A stretch of 64,000 nucleotides of DNA from the NCBI RefSeq assembly GCF_003397705.1, contig NZ_QJVB01000001.1:431086-495085 (forward strand), given 5' to 3'. How positions within the stretch are numbered: position 1 is the first letter of the stretch; each line of letters starts with the position of its first letter. Made by a program: the position numbers and the translations under genes. This DNA comes from Gardnerella swidsinskii. Its GTDB lineage: Bacteria; Actinomycetota; Actinomycetes; Actinomycetales; Bifidobacteriaceae. Shown here piece after piece: positions 45,716 through 54,153 of the stretch. The notes below the pieces were generated by a model, which saw only the letters and a program-made list of their open reading frames with translations, searched no databases and was not told where the DNA came from.

Positions 45716-46354
45716 ATGACATGGAATCCATTTGCAAAGAAAACTGCCAATAATGAGGGCGCGTCTACTCCTTCGTTGCAAAAGAAAGTAGCGGATGCAG
45801 AATCGTCTGTAGCGACGAAATCTCGCGAAAAAAACACGCCAACTCCTAAGCGCAACGCGGCTCAAGCGCAAAATCTTCGTCCGCTTGTTCCAGCTGATCG
45901 CAAGGCCAGCGCAAAGCAGGCTCGCGCTAGAATCAGGCAGCGCGAAAATATCCAATACGAAGCAATGCGTACGGGTGATTTGGCGCATATGCCAAAAATT
46001 GAGCAGCTTCCGTGGCGTGTGTATATTCGCGATTACGTGGATGCTCGAATTAATATTGGCGAGTTTTTCATACCAGTTGCAGTGCTGATTATGATTTGCT
46101 TGTTTGCGCTATCTAAATTTGTGATTGTTTATTTTGTTTTTGCAGTGTTCTTGTACGCGTATTTGTTTGCATCTGTAATTGACATGTTTGTTATGTGGCG
46201 TAAGTTGCGTAAGGAGCTGATTCGTCGTTTTGGTGATGTGGCTGTGTCGCGCAAATCGCGTTCCGGCATGTACGCATTCAGCCGCGCTATGCAGCTTCGT
46301 CGCTGGCGTTTGCCTAAGCCGAGTAGCGCAAAGCGTGGTAACTGGCCGAAGTAA
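45716..46354 (+). CDS. DUF3043 domain-containing membrane protein
   Basis: A 212-aa actinobacterial protein: a basic, disordered N-terminus (PFAKKTANNEG...), the conserved RPLVPADRKASAKQARARIR and YIRDYVDARINIGEFFIPV, then two helices (about 118-138 and 142-160) and a basic tail with RRFGD. Function unknown. It is followed after 93 bp by the DUF4191 gene, a pairing seen in related actinobacteria. Confidence 0.87.
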   Translation: MTWNPFAKKTANNEGASTPSLQKKVADAESSVATKSREKNTPTPKRNAAQAQNLRPLVPADRKASAKQARARIRQRENIQYEAMRTGDLAHMPKIEQLPWRVYIRDYVDARINIGEFFIPVAVLIMICLFALSKFVIVYFVFAVFLYAYLFASVIDMFVMWRKLRKELIRRFGDVAVSRKSRSGMYAFSRAMQLRRWRLPKPSSAKRGNWPK

Positions 46355-46447
46355 GTGCAAAAGTAAGTGCAAATTTATTAATATTTGCACAAGCTACTAT
46401 TATTATTTGGGATACTCAAAATAACGCGAATATTATGGGGTAAACGC

Positions 46448-47281
46448 ATGTCACAAGATAAAGCACAAAGCAAATCGCAAGGCGCGTCTCAAGGCGCGAA
46501 GCAAGGTATGAAGCAGCCTAAGAAAAAGCAAGGCATGTTCTCGCAGATCATACGTATTTATAAGTACACGCATTCTGACGACAAGCAGCTGCCTTTGTGG
46601 TTGTCTTGCGCATTTGCTGCGCCGATTTTGGTTGCTGTAATTCTTGGAATTGTATCTCGTTGGTCCATTTTGATGTGGATTATGATGCTTATTACAGCGG
46701 TGATGCTTGGTTTGCTGCTGTTTACTGTTGTGCTTACGAAGCGTGCAGATAAAGTTGGTTATGCAAAGTTGGAAGGTCGCCCGGGTGCGGCTGCCGGCAT
46801 TATTTCTGCGATTAATAAGGGCGGTTTTACTTTTCCGCAGCAGCCTGTGTGGGTGGATGCGCGTACGAAGGATGCGCTTTGGCGAGGCACTGGTTTTAAT
46901 GGAATTTTCCTCGTTGGTGAGGGTAATTACGAGCGTTTAATGCATGCTATGGATCGACAGGAGCATGCTATTAAAAGCGTTACTGCCGGATCTAATATAC
47001 CTGTATACCGTATTGCTGTTGGTAATGGCGAAAATCAGGTGAAGCTTAAAGAATTGCGCGGAAAGGTGTTGCGCTCGAAGACGCTACAGCCTGTGAAGCA
47101 CAAGTTTGCGTTGTTCGATAAAATTCATCCGAACCGCCGATTCTTCCTTACTAAGACGGAGCTTGCGATTTTGAATGAGCGTTTGCGCACGTTGCAAAGC
47201 AAGAGTGGATTTGGCATTCCGAAGGGCATCGATCCAACGCGTCCGCAGCGCATCAACCGTCGTGCAATGCGCGGTAAGTAA
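46448..47281 (+). CDS. DUF4191 domain-containing membrane protein
   Basis: A 277-aa protein with a Lys/Gln-rich N-terminus, two helices (about 50-72 and 76-98), then a soluble domain with GRPGAAAGIISAINKGGF and the C-terminal IDPTRPQRINRRAMRGK typical of DUF4191. The chosen start (MSQDKAQSK) gives the usual N-terminus; the open frame runs 21 residues further up. Function unknown. Confidence 0.87.
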   Translation: MSQDKAQSKSQGASQGAKQGMKQPKKKQGMFSQIIRIYKYTHSDDKQLPLWLSCAFAAPILVAVILGIVSRWSILMWIMMLITAVMLGLLLFTVVLTKRADKVGYAKLEGRPGAAAGIISAINKGGFTFPQQPVWVDARTKDALWRGTGFNGIFLVGEGNYERLMHAMDRQEHAIKSVTAGSNIPVYRIAVGNGENQVKLKELRGKVLRSKTLQPVKHKFALFDKIHPNRRFFLTKTELAILNERLRTLQSKSGFGIPKGIDPTRPQRINRRAMRGK

Positions 47282-47354
47282 ATTTTATGTTTTAGCCTTA
47301 TTGTTGCGTGCGTAAGTGGCGTTTGTTCGGTGCTTGCGCACGTTTTTTATTGAC

Positions 47355-47632
47355 GTGACGGACCTGTTTGAGCGCAGCACAGCGCGCGCGTTATCTCACA
47401 TTTGGAGGGTTTATTGTTGCCATACGCTCCAAATATGGGGTGCTTTTCTCGTGTTTGGAGTGTTTGGTGTGGCGTATTGCTCCAGACGTGAGAGGACGCT
47501 CGCGCGGGTTACGCGCTCGCTTACGAAACTCGCGTTGGAAGTCCACTGGACTTCCAACCTAAGCGAGTTTCCGCTCCGAGTTGCTTGCGCGCGCTGTGCT
47601 GCGCTCAAGCAGGTCGTCGCGCGCGTTTGGAG
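47355..47632. repeat. Family 1 repeat, copy E, with terminal inverted repeats
   Basis: The longest copy. Left end GACCTGTTTGAGCGCAGCAC...GCGCGCG and right end CGCGCGC...GTGCTGCGCTCAAGCAGGTC form inverted repeats of about 28 bp with few mismatches. Between them are several TTTGGAG / GCTCCA motifs and the core palindrome (47534-47558) in reverse orientation (central base C). The element ends just before the TPP riboswitch. No open frame inside looks real. Confidence 0.85.
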
Positions 47633-47663
47633 GGTTGGCGTCGACGCAGTGCCGTACAATCGT

Positions 47664-47772
47664 CAATCGACACGGGTGCTCTGTGTTCTCGCTTATGCAA
47701 GCGTGAACATTCAGAGCTGAGAGAAAACCGCTTGAACGTGAATCCGGGTAATACCGGCGCACGGAGGTCTGT
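47664..47772 (+). promoter_or_regulatory. TPP riboswitch (THI element)
   Basis: Conserved parts in order: CACGGGTGCTC, a P3 stem GCTCTG...CAGAGC (47679-47716), CTGAGAG, AAAACCGC, TTGAACGTGAATCCGGGTAA and TACCGGCGCACGG. These match the actinobacterial thiamine pyrophosphate aptamer (CTGAGA and the GAACCTGAT...GGGTAATGCCGGCG block). A downstream CCCGTGC (47776-47784) could pair with GCACGG and act as the switch. It controls the YkoE-type transporter that follows. Confidence 0.9.
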
Positions 47773-47808
47773 TTTTCCCGTGCCTGGAGAGGTGTTGCAA
47801 GGTTTCTT

Positions 47809-47931
47809 TGTAACGCAAAGTATTGCATGTAACGCATCGCAATGTAACGCGTTTGACGCACAGCATCGTAATGTACACATGTAACGCAAAATATTGCATT
47901 GCGCACAATGTAACGCATTGCAACACGTAAC
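47809..47931 (+). promoter_or_regulatory. Cluster of TGTAACGC direct repeats in the ykoE leader
   Basis: TGTAACGC occurs at 47809, 47828, 47843, 47880 and 47909, four of them followed by A, with ATTGCA between several. All are in the same direction and lie between the riboswitch and the ykoE start codon. They look like operator-type or translation-control repeats. Spacing is uneven (19, 15, 37 and 29 bp). Confidence 0.6.
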
Positions 47932-47948
47932 AAGAAAGGCACATTTTT

Positions 47949-48557
47949 ATGTCAGAAGAAAATTATCAGTCCAACATGCAGTGGCGTGTTGCAGACATCG
48001 CAGTTGCTTCCGTAATTGGCGTTGTTTCTGCTTTTATTTATTGGGTTGTTGCCATTTTTAGTGAGGTTCCATGGACTGCGCTAAACAGCATTCTTCCAGG
48101 TTTTGCAGGTCTTATTAACGGTCTTTGGCTCTTCGCTGCTCCTTTGGCCGCAGTAATCGTGCGTAAGCCGGGTGCTGCTATTTACGCTGAAGTCGTAGCT
48201 GGCGTGCTCGAAGCTTTGATGGGCAATCAGTGGGGTGGTGCTGAAACCTTCGCTATTGCAGTAGTTCAGGGTTTGTTTGCTGAAATTGCGTTCATTATTT
48301 TCGCTTACAAGAAGTGGAATTTGAACACAATGATTCTTTCCGGCGCATTGACTGGTATTGGTTGCTGGGGTTACACCTTCCTCGGTAAGTTGCAGGCTGT
48401 TAGCGTATTCGGCAAGTATGGTCTTCCATACTTCGCCAGCACAGTGGTTTCCGGAATTGTGTTTGCTGGTGTTTTAATGTGGTTCTTGTATGTGGGAATC
48501 GCTAAGACCGGCGCGTTGGATCAGTTTGCGTCCGGTCGCGAAATACGCGAAAAATAG
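47949..48557 (+). CDS. ykoE: ECF transporter S component, YkoE family (thiamine or HMP uptake)
   Basis: Substrate-binding membrane subunit (202 aa, five or six helices) for thiamine or its hydroxymethyl-pyrimidine precursor. The start MSEENYQSNMQWRVADIAVASVIGVVSAFIY and the block NGLWLFAAPLAAVIVRKPGAAIYAE are typical for YkoE. An upstream TPP riboswitch supports the substrate. AGAAAGG lies before the ATG. The energy-coupling module is encoded 54 bp downstream. Confidence 0.9.
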   Translation: MSEENYQSNMQWRVADIAVASVIGVVSAFIYWVVAIFSEVPWTALNSILPGFAGLINGLWLFAAPLAAVIVRKPGAAIYAEVVAGVLEALMGNQWGGAETFAIAVVQGLFAEIAFIIFAYKKWNLNTMILSGALTGIGCWGYTFLGKLQAVSVFGKYGLPYFASTVVSGIVFAGVLMWFLYVGIAKTGALDQFASGREIREK

Positions 48558-48611
48558 CGAATAGCGTATTAAGAAATAACTAAAATCTATCATTGCCATA
48601 AAGGATTTACT

Positions 48612-51299
48612 ATGCCTGATGCTACTCAATCGCAAGAATCTGAAACTTTCCTTCCAACAGATTTAAGTGATCGCAAGAGTATCAGCAACGCTAGTGACGC
48701 AAGTAGAGCTAGTGATAACGCTTCTAACGCAAGTAACGCTGAACTTTGTTTTGAAAACTGGGGTTATCGTCATGCTTCCCGTCGCGCTTTTGCTGTGCGC
48801 GGGTTGGACCTCACGATTAAGGCGGGGCAGCGCGTGTTGCTGCTTGGTGCATCAGGCATCGGTAAATCCACGATTTTAAGCGGCGCGGCAGGTCTTATTG
48901 GCAATGATTTTGTGGCGAAAAATAGCGCAAAATCCCAGCAAACCACTCTCGTCGAAGATGCCGATGGTGGTGTGAGCGAGGGTTGCGTTTTGGTTGACGG
49001 CGTGCCGGTTCGACGTGCGCGCGGTCGTGTTGGTTTGGTTTTGCAAGATCCGGATGCACAGGCGATTTTCCAGCGTTTGGGGGATAACGTTGCGTTTGGT
49101 CCGGAAAATATGAACGTTCCGCGCAGCGAGATTTGGGATCGCGTGCGCAAAAGTCTTAAAGAAGTTGGGTTGGATGGCTTGCAATTGCATCGCTCAACTT
49201 CGCATTTAAGTGGCGGTCAGATGCAGCGTTTGGCGCTTGCTGGCGCGCTCGCTATGCAGCCGAGTGTGCTGCTTTTGGACGAGCCGACTGCGAATTTGGA
49301 TCCGGATGGCACGCAGCAGATTGTTGGTGCTGTGCGCGCGGTTTTGGATTTGACGCACGCCACGATGGTGCTTGTGGAGCATCACGCGGAGCCGTGGATT
49401 GACATGATTGACCGCGTGGTTGTGCTTGGGCTTGAGAATGATGAAGCTGCGAACGGAAAAGCTGCGAACAACGAAACCGTTCACGATGACGATATTGCGC
49501 GCGTGGCTTCTTCGCGCACAGTGATTGTGGCGGACGGCACGCCAGACGAGGTGTTTAATCGCACCGATTTGGACTTTGAGGATCTGGGTATTTGGCTTCC
49601 GGAACGCTACAAGAAAAACGTAAAATCTTCTGCAAATGAATCTTCCGTAAGTAATTCTTCCGCAAATGCAGAATCTTCTGAAAAATATTACGAAAACTGC
49701 GATCCAGCAGAAGGCTACGGAGAAGTGCTACTTTCCACGAAGGACCTCGCAATCAGCCATAATAGCGAGCCGATTGCGCGTCACATCAATCTTGAGTTTA
49801 AAGCCGGACAGATTACGGCTTTGGTCGGCGCGAACGGTGCTGGAAAATCAACGCTTTCGCTCACTTTGGCTGGTCTTTTGCCGGCAGTAAGCGGCGAGGT
49901 TGTGGCGAGTGATGCTCTTGCTCAAGGCGCGAATGGTACGGATCCAATGAAGTGGAAGTCGCCTGATTTGGCGAAGCGCATTTCGTACGTTTTTCAGAAT
50001 CCGGAGCATCAGTTTGCGTGTGGTTCGGTGTTGGATGAGGTTATGTTGGGGCCGCTTCGCACGGGTGTTTCGGCGGATGAGGCGCGCGCGAAGGCTCAGG
50101 AGTTGCTGAAGCGATTCCGTCTGGCTCGTTACGCGAAGGCGAATCCGTACACGCTTTCGGGAGGTGAAAAGCGTCGTCTGACTGTGGCGGCGTCGCTTGC
50201 TGCGGCTCCGCGTGTGCTGATTTTGGACGAGCCGACTTTTGGGCAGGATCGCAAAACTTGGTTGCAAATTATTCGCTTGATTGCAAGCCTTCGTAGCGAG
50301 GGTGTGAGCATTATTGTGGTGACGCACGACCGTGAGCTGGTTGAGGCGTTGGGTGCGCGCTTGGTTGAGCTTGTGCCGGATGCGAAAGCTGAAGCTGCTG
50401 AAATGAGTGCTGCTGAAGTGAGTGCTTCCGAAGTGAAATCTTCCGAAGCGCTTTCCGCAACTACCGGCGCAACAGACATTTCGCGTATCAAAGTGAGCGC
50501 TGTAAACAATCGCGACGAGGAAGCGAAACTTTCAAGCAAATCGCCGCTTCTCGCGTCAATTAATCCAGTATTTCGCATTTTTGGAGCGTTCGCGGCTTCG
50601 ATTCCGCTATTTTTTACGCTTGATTGCGTTTCTGCTTCGGTCGCGTTGCTGTTGGAATTTGTGATTTTTGCGTGCATTAAGCTTCCGCCATGGCGTGTGA
50701 TTCGCCTTTCGTGGCCTGTGTGGGTGGGTGCGCCGACTTCCGCGCTCACTGTGTTGCTATACGGCAAAAGTGGCGGAAATACTTGGTTCCAGTGGTGGCT
50801 GATGCATGCTACGGATCGTTCGGCTATGTTGGCTGTTGCAACTTCGCTTAGGATTTTGGCGATTGGCGTGCCGTCGATTGTGATGGTGATTGGGCTTGAT
50901 GCTACGGATTTGGCTGATGCTTTCAGCCAGGTGCTGCATTTGCCGGATCGATTCGTGTACGGCGGTTTGGCTGGAATTAGGCTGTTTGGCGTGCTGCAGG
51001 ATGATTGGGCGGCGCTGACTGCGTCGAGGCGTTCGCGCGGTTTGGGTGATGAGCATCGCGTGAGGGCGTTCTTCCCGCAGTCGTTTGCGCTGCTTGTGCT
51101 TTCGATTCGACGCTCGACGACGCTCGCCACGGCTATGGAAGCGCGCGGTTTTGGGGGAATTGGTGCGCGTTCGCACGCTCGCGTGAGTCGTGTGCGTGCG
51201 CGCGACTGGTGGATTTTTGCTGTGTGCGCGATTGTGCCGTCGGTTGCTGTTGTGGCTGCGCTTTACTTCGGCACCTTCGCCTTCCTTGGCGGCGCGTGA
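48612..51299 (+). CDS. ECF transporter energy-coupling module: two ATPase domains fused to the T component
   Basis: An 895-aa fusion. ATPase 1: Walker A GASGIGKST (about 78), signature LSGGQMQR, Walker B LLLDEPTANLD. ATPase 2: GANGAGKST (about 404), LSGGEKRR, ILDEPTFGQD. From about 650 the protein is an EcfT-like membrane domain (five or six helices) with the coupling motifs SRRSRGLG and MEARGFGG. In Bacillus these parts are split as YkoD and YkoC. Linkers before ATPase 2 and before the T domain are Ser/Ala/Glu-rich repeats (SEVSASEVKSSEA). Powers thiamine or HMP uptake with YkoE. Confidence 0.92.
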   Translation: MPDATQSQESETFLPTDLSDRKSISNASDASRASDNASNASNAELCFENWGYRHASRRAFAVRGLDLTIKAGQRVLLLGASGIGKSTILSGAAGLIGNDFVAKNSAKSQQTTLVEDADGGVSEGCVLVDGVPVRRARGRVGLVLQDPDAQAIFQRLGDNVAFGPENMNVPRSEIWDRVRKSLKEVGLDGLQLHRSTSHLSGGQMQRLALAGALAMQPSVLLLDEPTANLDPDGTQQIVGAVRAVLDLTHATMVLVEHHAEPWIDMIDRVVVLGLENDEAANGKAANNETVHDDDIARVASSRTVIVADGTPDEVFNRTDLDFEDLGIWLPERYKKNVKSSANESSVSNSSANAESSEKYYENCDPAEGYGEVLLSTKDLAISHNSEPIARHINLEFKAGQITALVGANGAGKSTLSLTLAGLLPAVSGEVVASDALAQGANGTDPMKWKSPDLAKRISYVFQNPEHQFACGSVLDEVMLGPLRTGVSADEARAKAQELLKRFRLARYAKANPYTLSGGEKRRLTVAASLAAAPRVLILDEPTFGQDRKTWLQIIRLIASLRSEGVSIIVVTHDRELVEALGARLVELVPDAKAEAAEMSAAEVSASEVKSSEALSATTGATDISRIKVSAVNNRDEEAKLSSKSPLLASINPVFRIFGAFAASIPLFFTLDCVSASVALLLEFVIFACIKLPPWRVIRLSWPVWVGAPTSALTVLLYGKSGGNTWFQWWLMHATDRSAMLAVATSLRILAIGVPSIVMVIGLDATDLADAFSQVLHLPDRFVYGGLAGIRLFGVLQDDWAALTASRRSRGLGDEHRVRAFFPQSFALLVLSIRRSTTLATAMEARGFGGIGARSHARVSRVRARDWWIFAVCAIVPSVAVVAALYFGTFAFLGGA

Positions 51300-51360
51300 G
51301 TTTTTCTATGCGCGCGATGGCTGCTTTTGATAGCGGCTTTTGCTAGCGGCGCGTTATTTC

Positions 51361-51394
51361 CTTTACGCCGCTGTAAAGTTTCTGTCGCTTTTTG
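51361..51394 (+). terminator. Family 2 hairpin acting as terminator of the thiamine transporter operon
   Basis: CTTTAC-gccgct-GTAAAG, then TTTCTGTCGCTTTTT, 60 bp after the stop codon of the transporter gene. It has the same form as the other family 2 copies, with a T-run. Confidence 0.7.
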
Positions 51395-51422
51395 CTTCGC
51401 ATCCCCAGTCACAATCTAGTTT

Positions 51423-52126
51423 CTAAAGCACAACCACACTAACCTGCCCTGCCTGCGTCAATAAAGCCGCAGGCAGACCTCGCTTGCGTTGAAAGTACAC
51501 TGTGCTTTCAACCCTAAGCAAGCTCGGCGCTCTGAGTTGCTTTCGCGCGCCCTGTGCTGCGCTCAAGCAGGTCGTCAGCGCACACAACCACAACCAAATT
51601 CCCAATGTGCCCACATGTGAGTCTGCCCTGCCTGCGTCAATAAAGCCGCAGGCAGACCTCGCTTGCGTTGAAAGCACACTGTGCTTTCAACCCTAAGCAA
51701 GCTCGGCGCTCCGAGTTGCTTTCGCGCGCGCTGTGCTGCGCTCAAGCAGGTCGTCAGCGCACACAACCACAACCAAATTCCCAATGTGCCCACATGTGAG
51801 TCTGCCCTGCCTGCGTCAATAAAGCCGCAGGCAGACCTCGCTTGCGTTGAAAGCACACTGTGCTTTCAACCCTAAGCAGGCTCGGCGCTCCGAGTTGCTT
51901 TCGCGCATGCTGTGCTGCGCTCAAGCAGGTCGTCAGCGCACACAACCACAACCAAATTCCCAATGTGACCACTTGTGAGTCTGCCCTGCCTTCGTCTTTA
52001 TTGACGAAGGCAGACCTCGCTTGCGTTGAAAGCACACCGTGCTTTCAACCCTGAGCAAGCTCGGCGCTCCGAATTGCCTTCGCGCGCGCAATGCTGCGCT
52101 CAGGCAGGTCGTCGCGCATCCTCACT
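51423..52126. repeat. 179-bp tandem array, four units (diverged family 1)
   Basis: Four head-to-tail units with an exact 179-bp period. Core palindromes GTTGAAAGCACA-C-TGTGCTTTCAAC (12-bp arms, one-base centre, same design as family 1) start at 51488, 51667, 51846 and 52025. Each unit also has CTGCTTGAGCGCAGCAC in reverse orientation and a second hairpin, CTGCCTGCG / CGCAGGCAG (51449-51476 in unit 1). In unit 4 that hairpin is CTGCCTTCGTC / GACGAAGGCAG (51986-52013) and its loop is inverted. The open frames inside repeat with the array and are not genes. Confidence 0.92.
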
Positions 52127-52150
52127 AGCGTGTATACTTTCTCGAGTTGC

Positions 52151-52223
52151 GGGCTTGTAGCTCAGTGGATAGAGCGTCTGCCTCCGGAGCAGAAGGTCGT
52201 GGGTTCGAACCCCATTAAGCCCA
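52151..52223 (+). tRNA. tRNA-Arg (anticodon CCG)
   Basis: Cloverleaf with acceptor GGGCTTG/TAAGCCC (one G-T pair), D-arm GCTCAGTGGATAGAGC, anticodon stem TCTGC/GCAGA with loop CTCCGGA (anticodon CCG), T-arm TGGGTTCGAACCCCA, discriminator A. CCA is not encoded. It lies between the tandem array and the Abi gene, a typical integration hotspot layout, though no direct repeat of its 3' end was found downstream. Confidence 0.96.
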
Positions 52224-52270
52224 CTTTTGATTTTCTATTTATCGTCGCTTTGGTCGTGCCTGTCTATTCG

Positions 52271-52405
52271 TTGCTTTTCGTGTAGTGTTTTGTAGAATAT
52301 TTGCATATGCGCTGGTGCATTTAAAGAGTCATCGAATGCTATTGGGGTAGTATTCGCAAAAATAAAAGATATTTATCCATAGTTTGGAAAAGGGGAATAC
52401 ATAGT
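52271..52405 (+). promoter_or_regulatory. Promoter and structured leader of the Abi gene
   Basis: A promoter TTGCTT (52271-52276), 16-nt spacer, TAGAAT (52293-52298). The transcribed leader contains the hairpin CGAATGCTA-ttgggg-TAGTATTCG (52333-52356; one G-T pair) followed by an A-rich stretch and GGAAAAGGGGAAT before the ATG. Abi_2 genes have been reported with a structured RNA upstream; whether this hairpin belongs to that class needs a covariance-model search. Confidence 0.5.
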
Positions 52406-53419
52406 ATGGACAATCAATGCGATTCGGATATAAAGAAAACATGTGCAATTAGTAAATTGCCTGTGAAGCTTTCGTCAATAGATCAGATAAAACATCTTAA
52501 GAAGCAAGGTATAACTTTTAACAAACAATCTGAAGATTCTGCAATTTCCTACCTTTCAATTTTCTCATACTATTTTGAGACTTGTTCATATAAAAAATTG
52601 TTTAGCAAGAGAGTTGGTGGATCTAGGGATGGCCAGTATATTGACTTGGATTTTGATCGATTATGCAAAATAGAGCAGCTTAATAGGATGTTTCAAATAC
52701 TTTTGCTTCTAATAACTTTAGCTATAGAGCTTGAGGCAAAAGTTAAGTTAATGAAAATGTTTACTGAAAATCCTGAAGAAGATGGATACTCCATTGTTGA
52801 AGATTACATGTCTAGTCTTTATAACGATGATCGCAAAATACTAATTGCTGAATTAGAACGACTTAAAGATGGGAAATATAGCAGAGAATCGGCGGCAAAG
52901 TATGCAGGTGGAATGCCAATTTGGGTATTTGTTGAAGGTATTACATTTGGAACATTGTTAAGATTTTATCGTTTTTGCGCAAAAAGATGGGGTAGTAGAG
53001 AGATGCAGAAGGAGCATCACTTATTGTGCAGGGTAAAATCCGTGCGTAATGCTTGTGCTCATTCTAATTCAATATTGGATGGAATTACTGAAAAGAGTTT
53101 TGACAACGTGCTTTTGCTTGAAGAAGTAAGTAAAGCTATTGAAGCTGTAGGGTTCAATAAGCGTGCGAGGCGATCGAATATGTGTAATGCGAAGATGAAA
53201 GAAATAGTGATAACTGCATATATGTATAAGAGATTTTTGTCTAGGAATTATCAATGTGATGAATGCGTGAATGATCAAAAAAGCATTATTAGATACATTG
53301 CAGGAGGATTTATAAAAAAGGCATCTGAGTACACAAAAGAGTATGATAAAGCGAGTAAATTTAACTCATTGCTTGCTTTTATTTGTACTGTTATTGACAG
53401 TTGGATATGTGAAAGATAA
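52406..53419 (+). CDS. Abi family (AbiD/AbiF-like) protein with HEPN motif
   Basis: A 337-aa mostly helical protein of the abortive-infection Abi_2 family. The N-terminal block SSIDQIKHLKKQGITF...YFETCSYKKLF and the later AIELEAKVKL match the family pattern. The HEPN RNase motif RX4H is present as SVRNACAHSN (R214, H219). It is much AT-richer than the surrounding core genes and follows a tRNA gene, signs of horizontal gain. Family members are thought to cut or bind RNA and stop growth on phage infection; that role here is inferred. Confidence 0.82.
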   Translation: MDNQCDSDIKKTCAISKLPVKLSSIDQIKHLKKQGITFNKQSEDSAISYLSIFSYYFETCSYKKLFSKRVGGSRDGQYIDLDFDRLCKIEQLNRMFQILLLLITLAIELEAKVKLMKMFTENPEEDGYSIVEDYMSSLYNDDRKILIAELERLKDGKYSRESAAKYAGGMPIWVFVEGITFGTLLRFYRFCAKRWGSREMQKEHHLLCRVKSVRNACAHSNSILDGITEKSFDNVLLLEEVSKAIEAVGFNKRARRSNMCNAKMKEIVITAYMYKRFLSRNYQCDECVNDQKSIIRYIAGGFIKKASEYTKEYDKASKFNSLLAFICTVIDSWICER

Positions 53420-53890
53420 AATTGAAAATGCTTGAAAACCTTAGGGTTTTGGGGGGCGGAAGTGCGAGAGTGCATCTGCCCCGATTTTTTTTTGCGCGCA
53501 AACGACCTTTCCTTTACACAGCTGCACAGTTTCTGTCGGATTTTCTTGCTGACGCGACGACCTGCTTTCGCGTTGCACAGTATATATAGCATGGCATATA
53601 GTGACGAATCTCACACAGTATATAGCGACGAAGCACACAGAATACAGCAGCGCAGCACACAACACACAGAGCATATACCAGCACAGCATATAGTGGTGCG
53701 ATGCGTGCGTTATAACAACATGTAGTACTTTGTGTGGGAAAGTGGTCGGTTTTTAGACACGCCGAAGACGCGATTTTTGCGTTTTGGCGTCGGAAATTAT
53801 TCATTATAAATGCGTTTTACAGTAGATTTTTTAGCGATATTCGCGAATTATAGAAATTTTTTATATGCACAATTATAATACGTGTTTTGC
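53420..53890. other. Noncoding gap with family 2 hairpin and short CACA/TATAG repeats
   Basis: Contains one family 2 copy (53511-53540: CTTTACACAGCTGCACAG then TTTCTGTCGG) and a stretch (53575-53705) of irregular short repeats such as CACAGTATATAG, GCATATAG and CACACAGA. A 97-codon frame crosses it but has no family features or SD. I see no real gene here. Confidence 0.6.
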
Positions 53891-53919
53891 TTGAAATCCT
53901 TCATGGGGGGGGGTATAAA
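53891..53919 (+). promoter_or_regulatory. Predicted phase-variable promoter with a G9 tract in the spacer
   Basis: TTGAAA (53891-53896), a 17-nt spacer whose last nine bases are G (53905-53913), then TATAAA followed by T (53914-53919). With G9 the spacing is the sigma-70 optimum; gain or loss of one or two G by slippage would shift it to 15, 16, 18 or 19 nt. It lies 235 bp upstream of the pilus operon. A second, weaker box pair (TTGTAT, 19 nt, TATACT at 53946-53976) is seen downstream. Confidence 0.7.
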
Positions 53920-54153
53920 TATTAGGGGCTTTTCAGCAACCATGCTTGTATATAGGGCATGCAGGTATGTTATACTGGACTACCTGTGGTTGGCTCTGTC
54001 TGTGGCATTTGCAGTAGTGTGCGTACAAGGTTTTAGTGCACCGAGCATTGGCATCGCATGCAGGTTGAGTGCGTGAAGTCTTAAAGATTAGAGAGTTGGA
54101 ATTTGAGATATACTGCGGCTTGTGCAGCAGTGGAGGACTAGGAAGGCGAGAAA

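Noticed and set aside
51423..52126. Possible CRISPR array or repeated small genes
   Set aside because: Units are 179 bp head-to-tail copies without spacers, and the open frames recur only because the DNA is repeated. No cas genes are present.
53432..53725. A 97-codon frame upstream of the pilus operon
   Set aside because: It crosses a family 2 hairpin and short repeats, with no SD or protein-like composition.
52151..54150. Integrated element with attachment-site repeats at tRNA-Arg
   Set aside because: I found no second copy of the tRNA 3' end downstream and no integrase gene, so only a hotspot, not a defined element, can be claimed.
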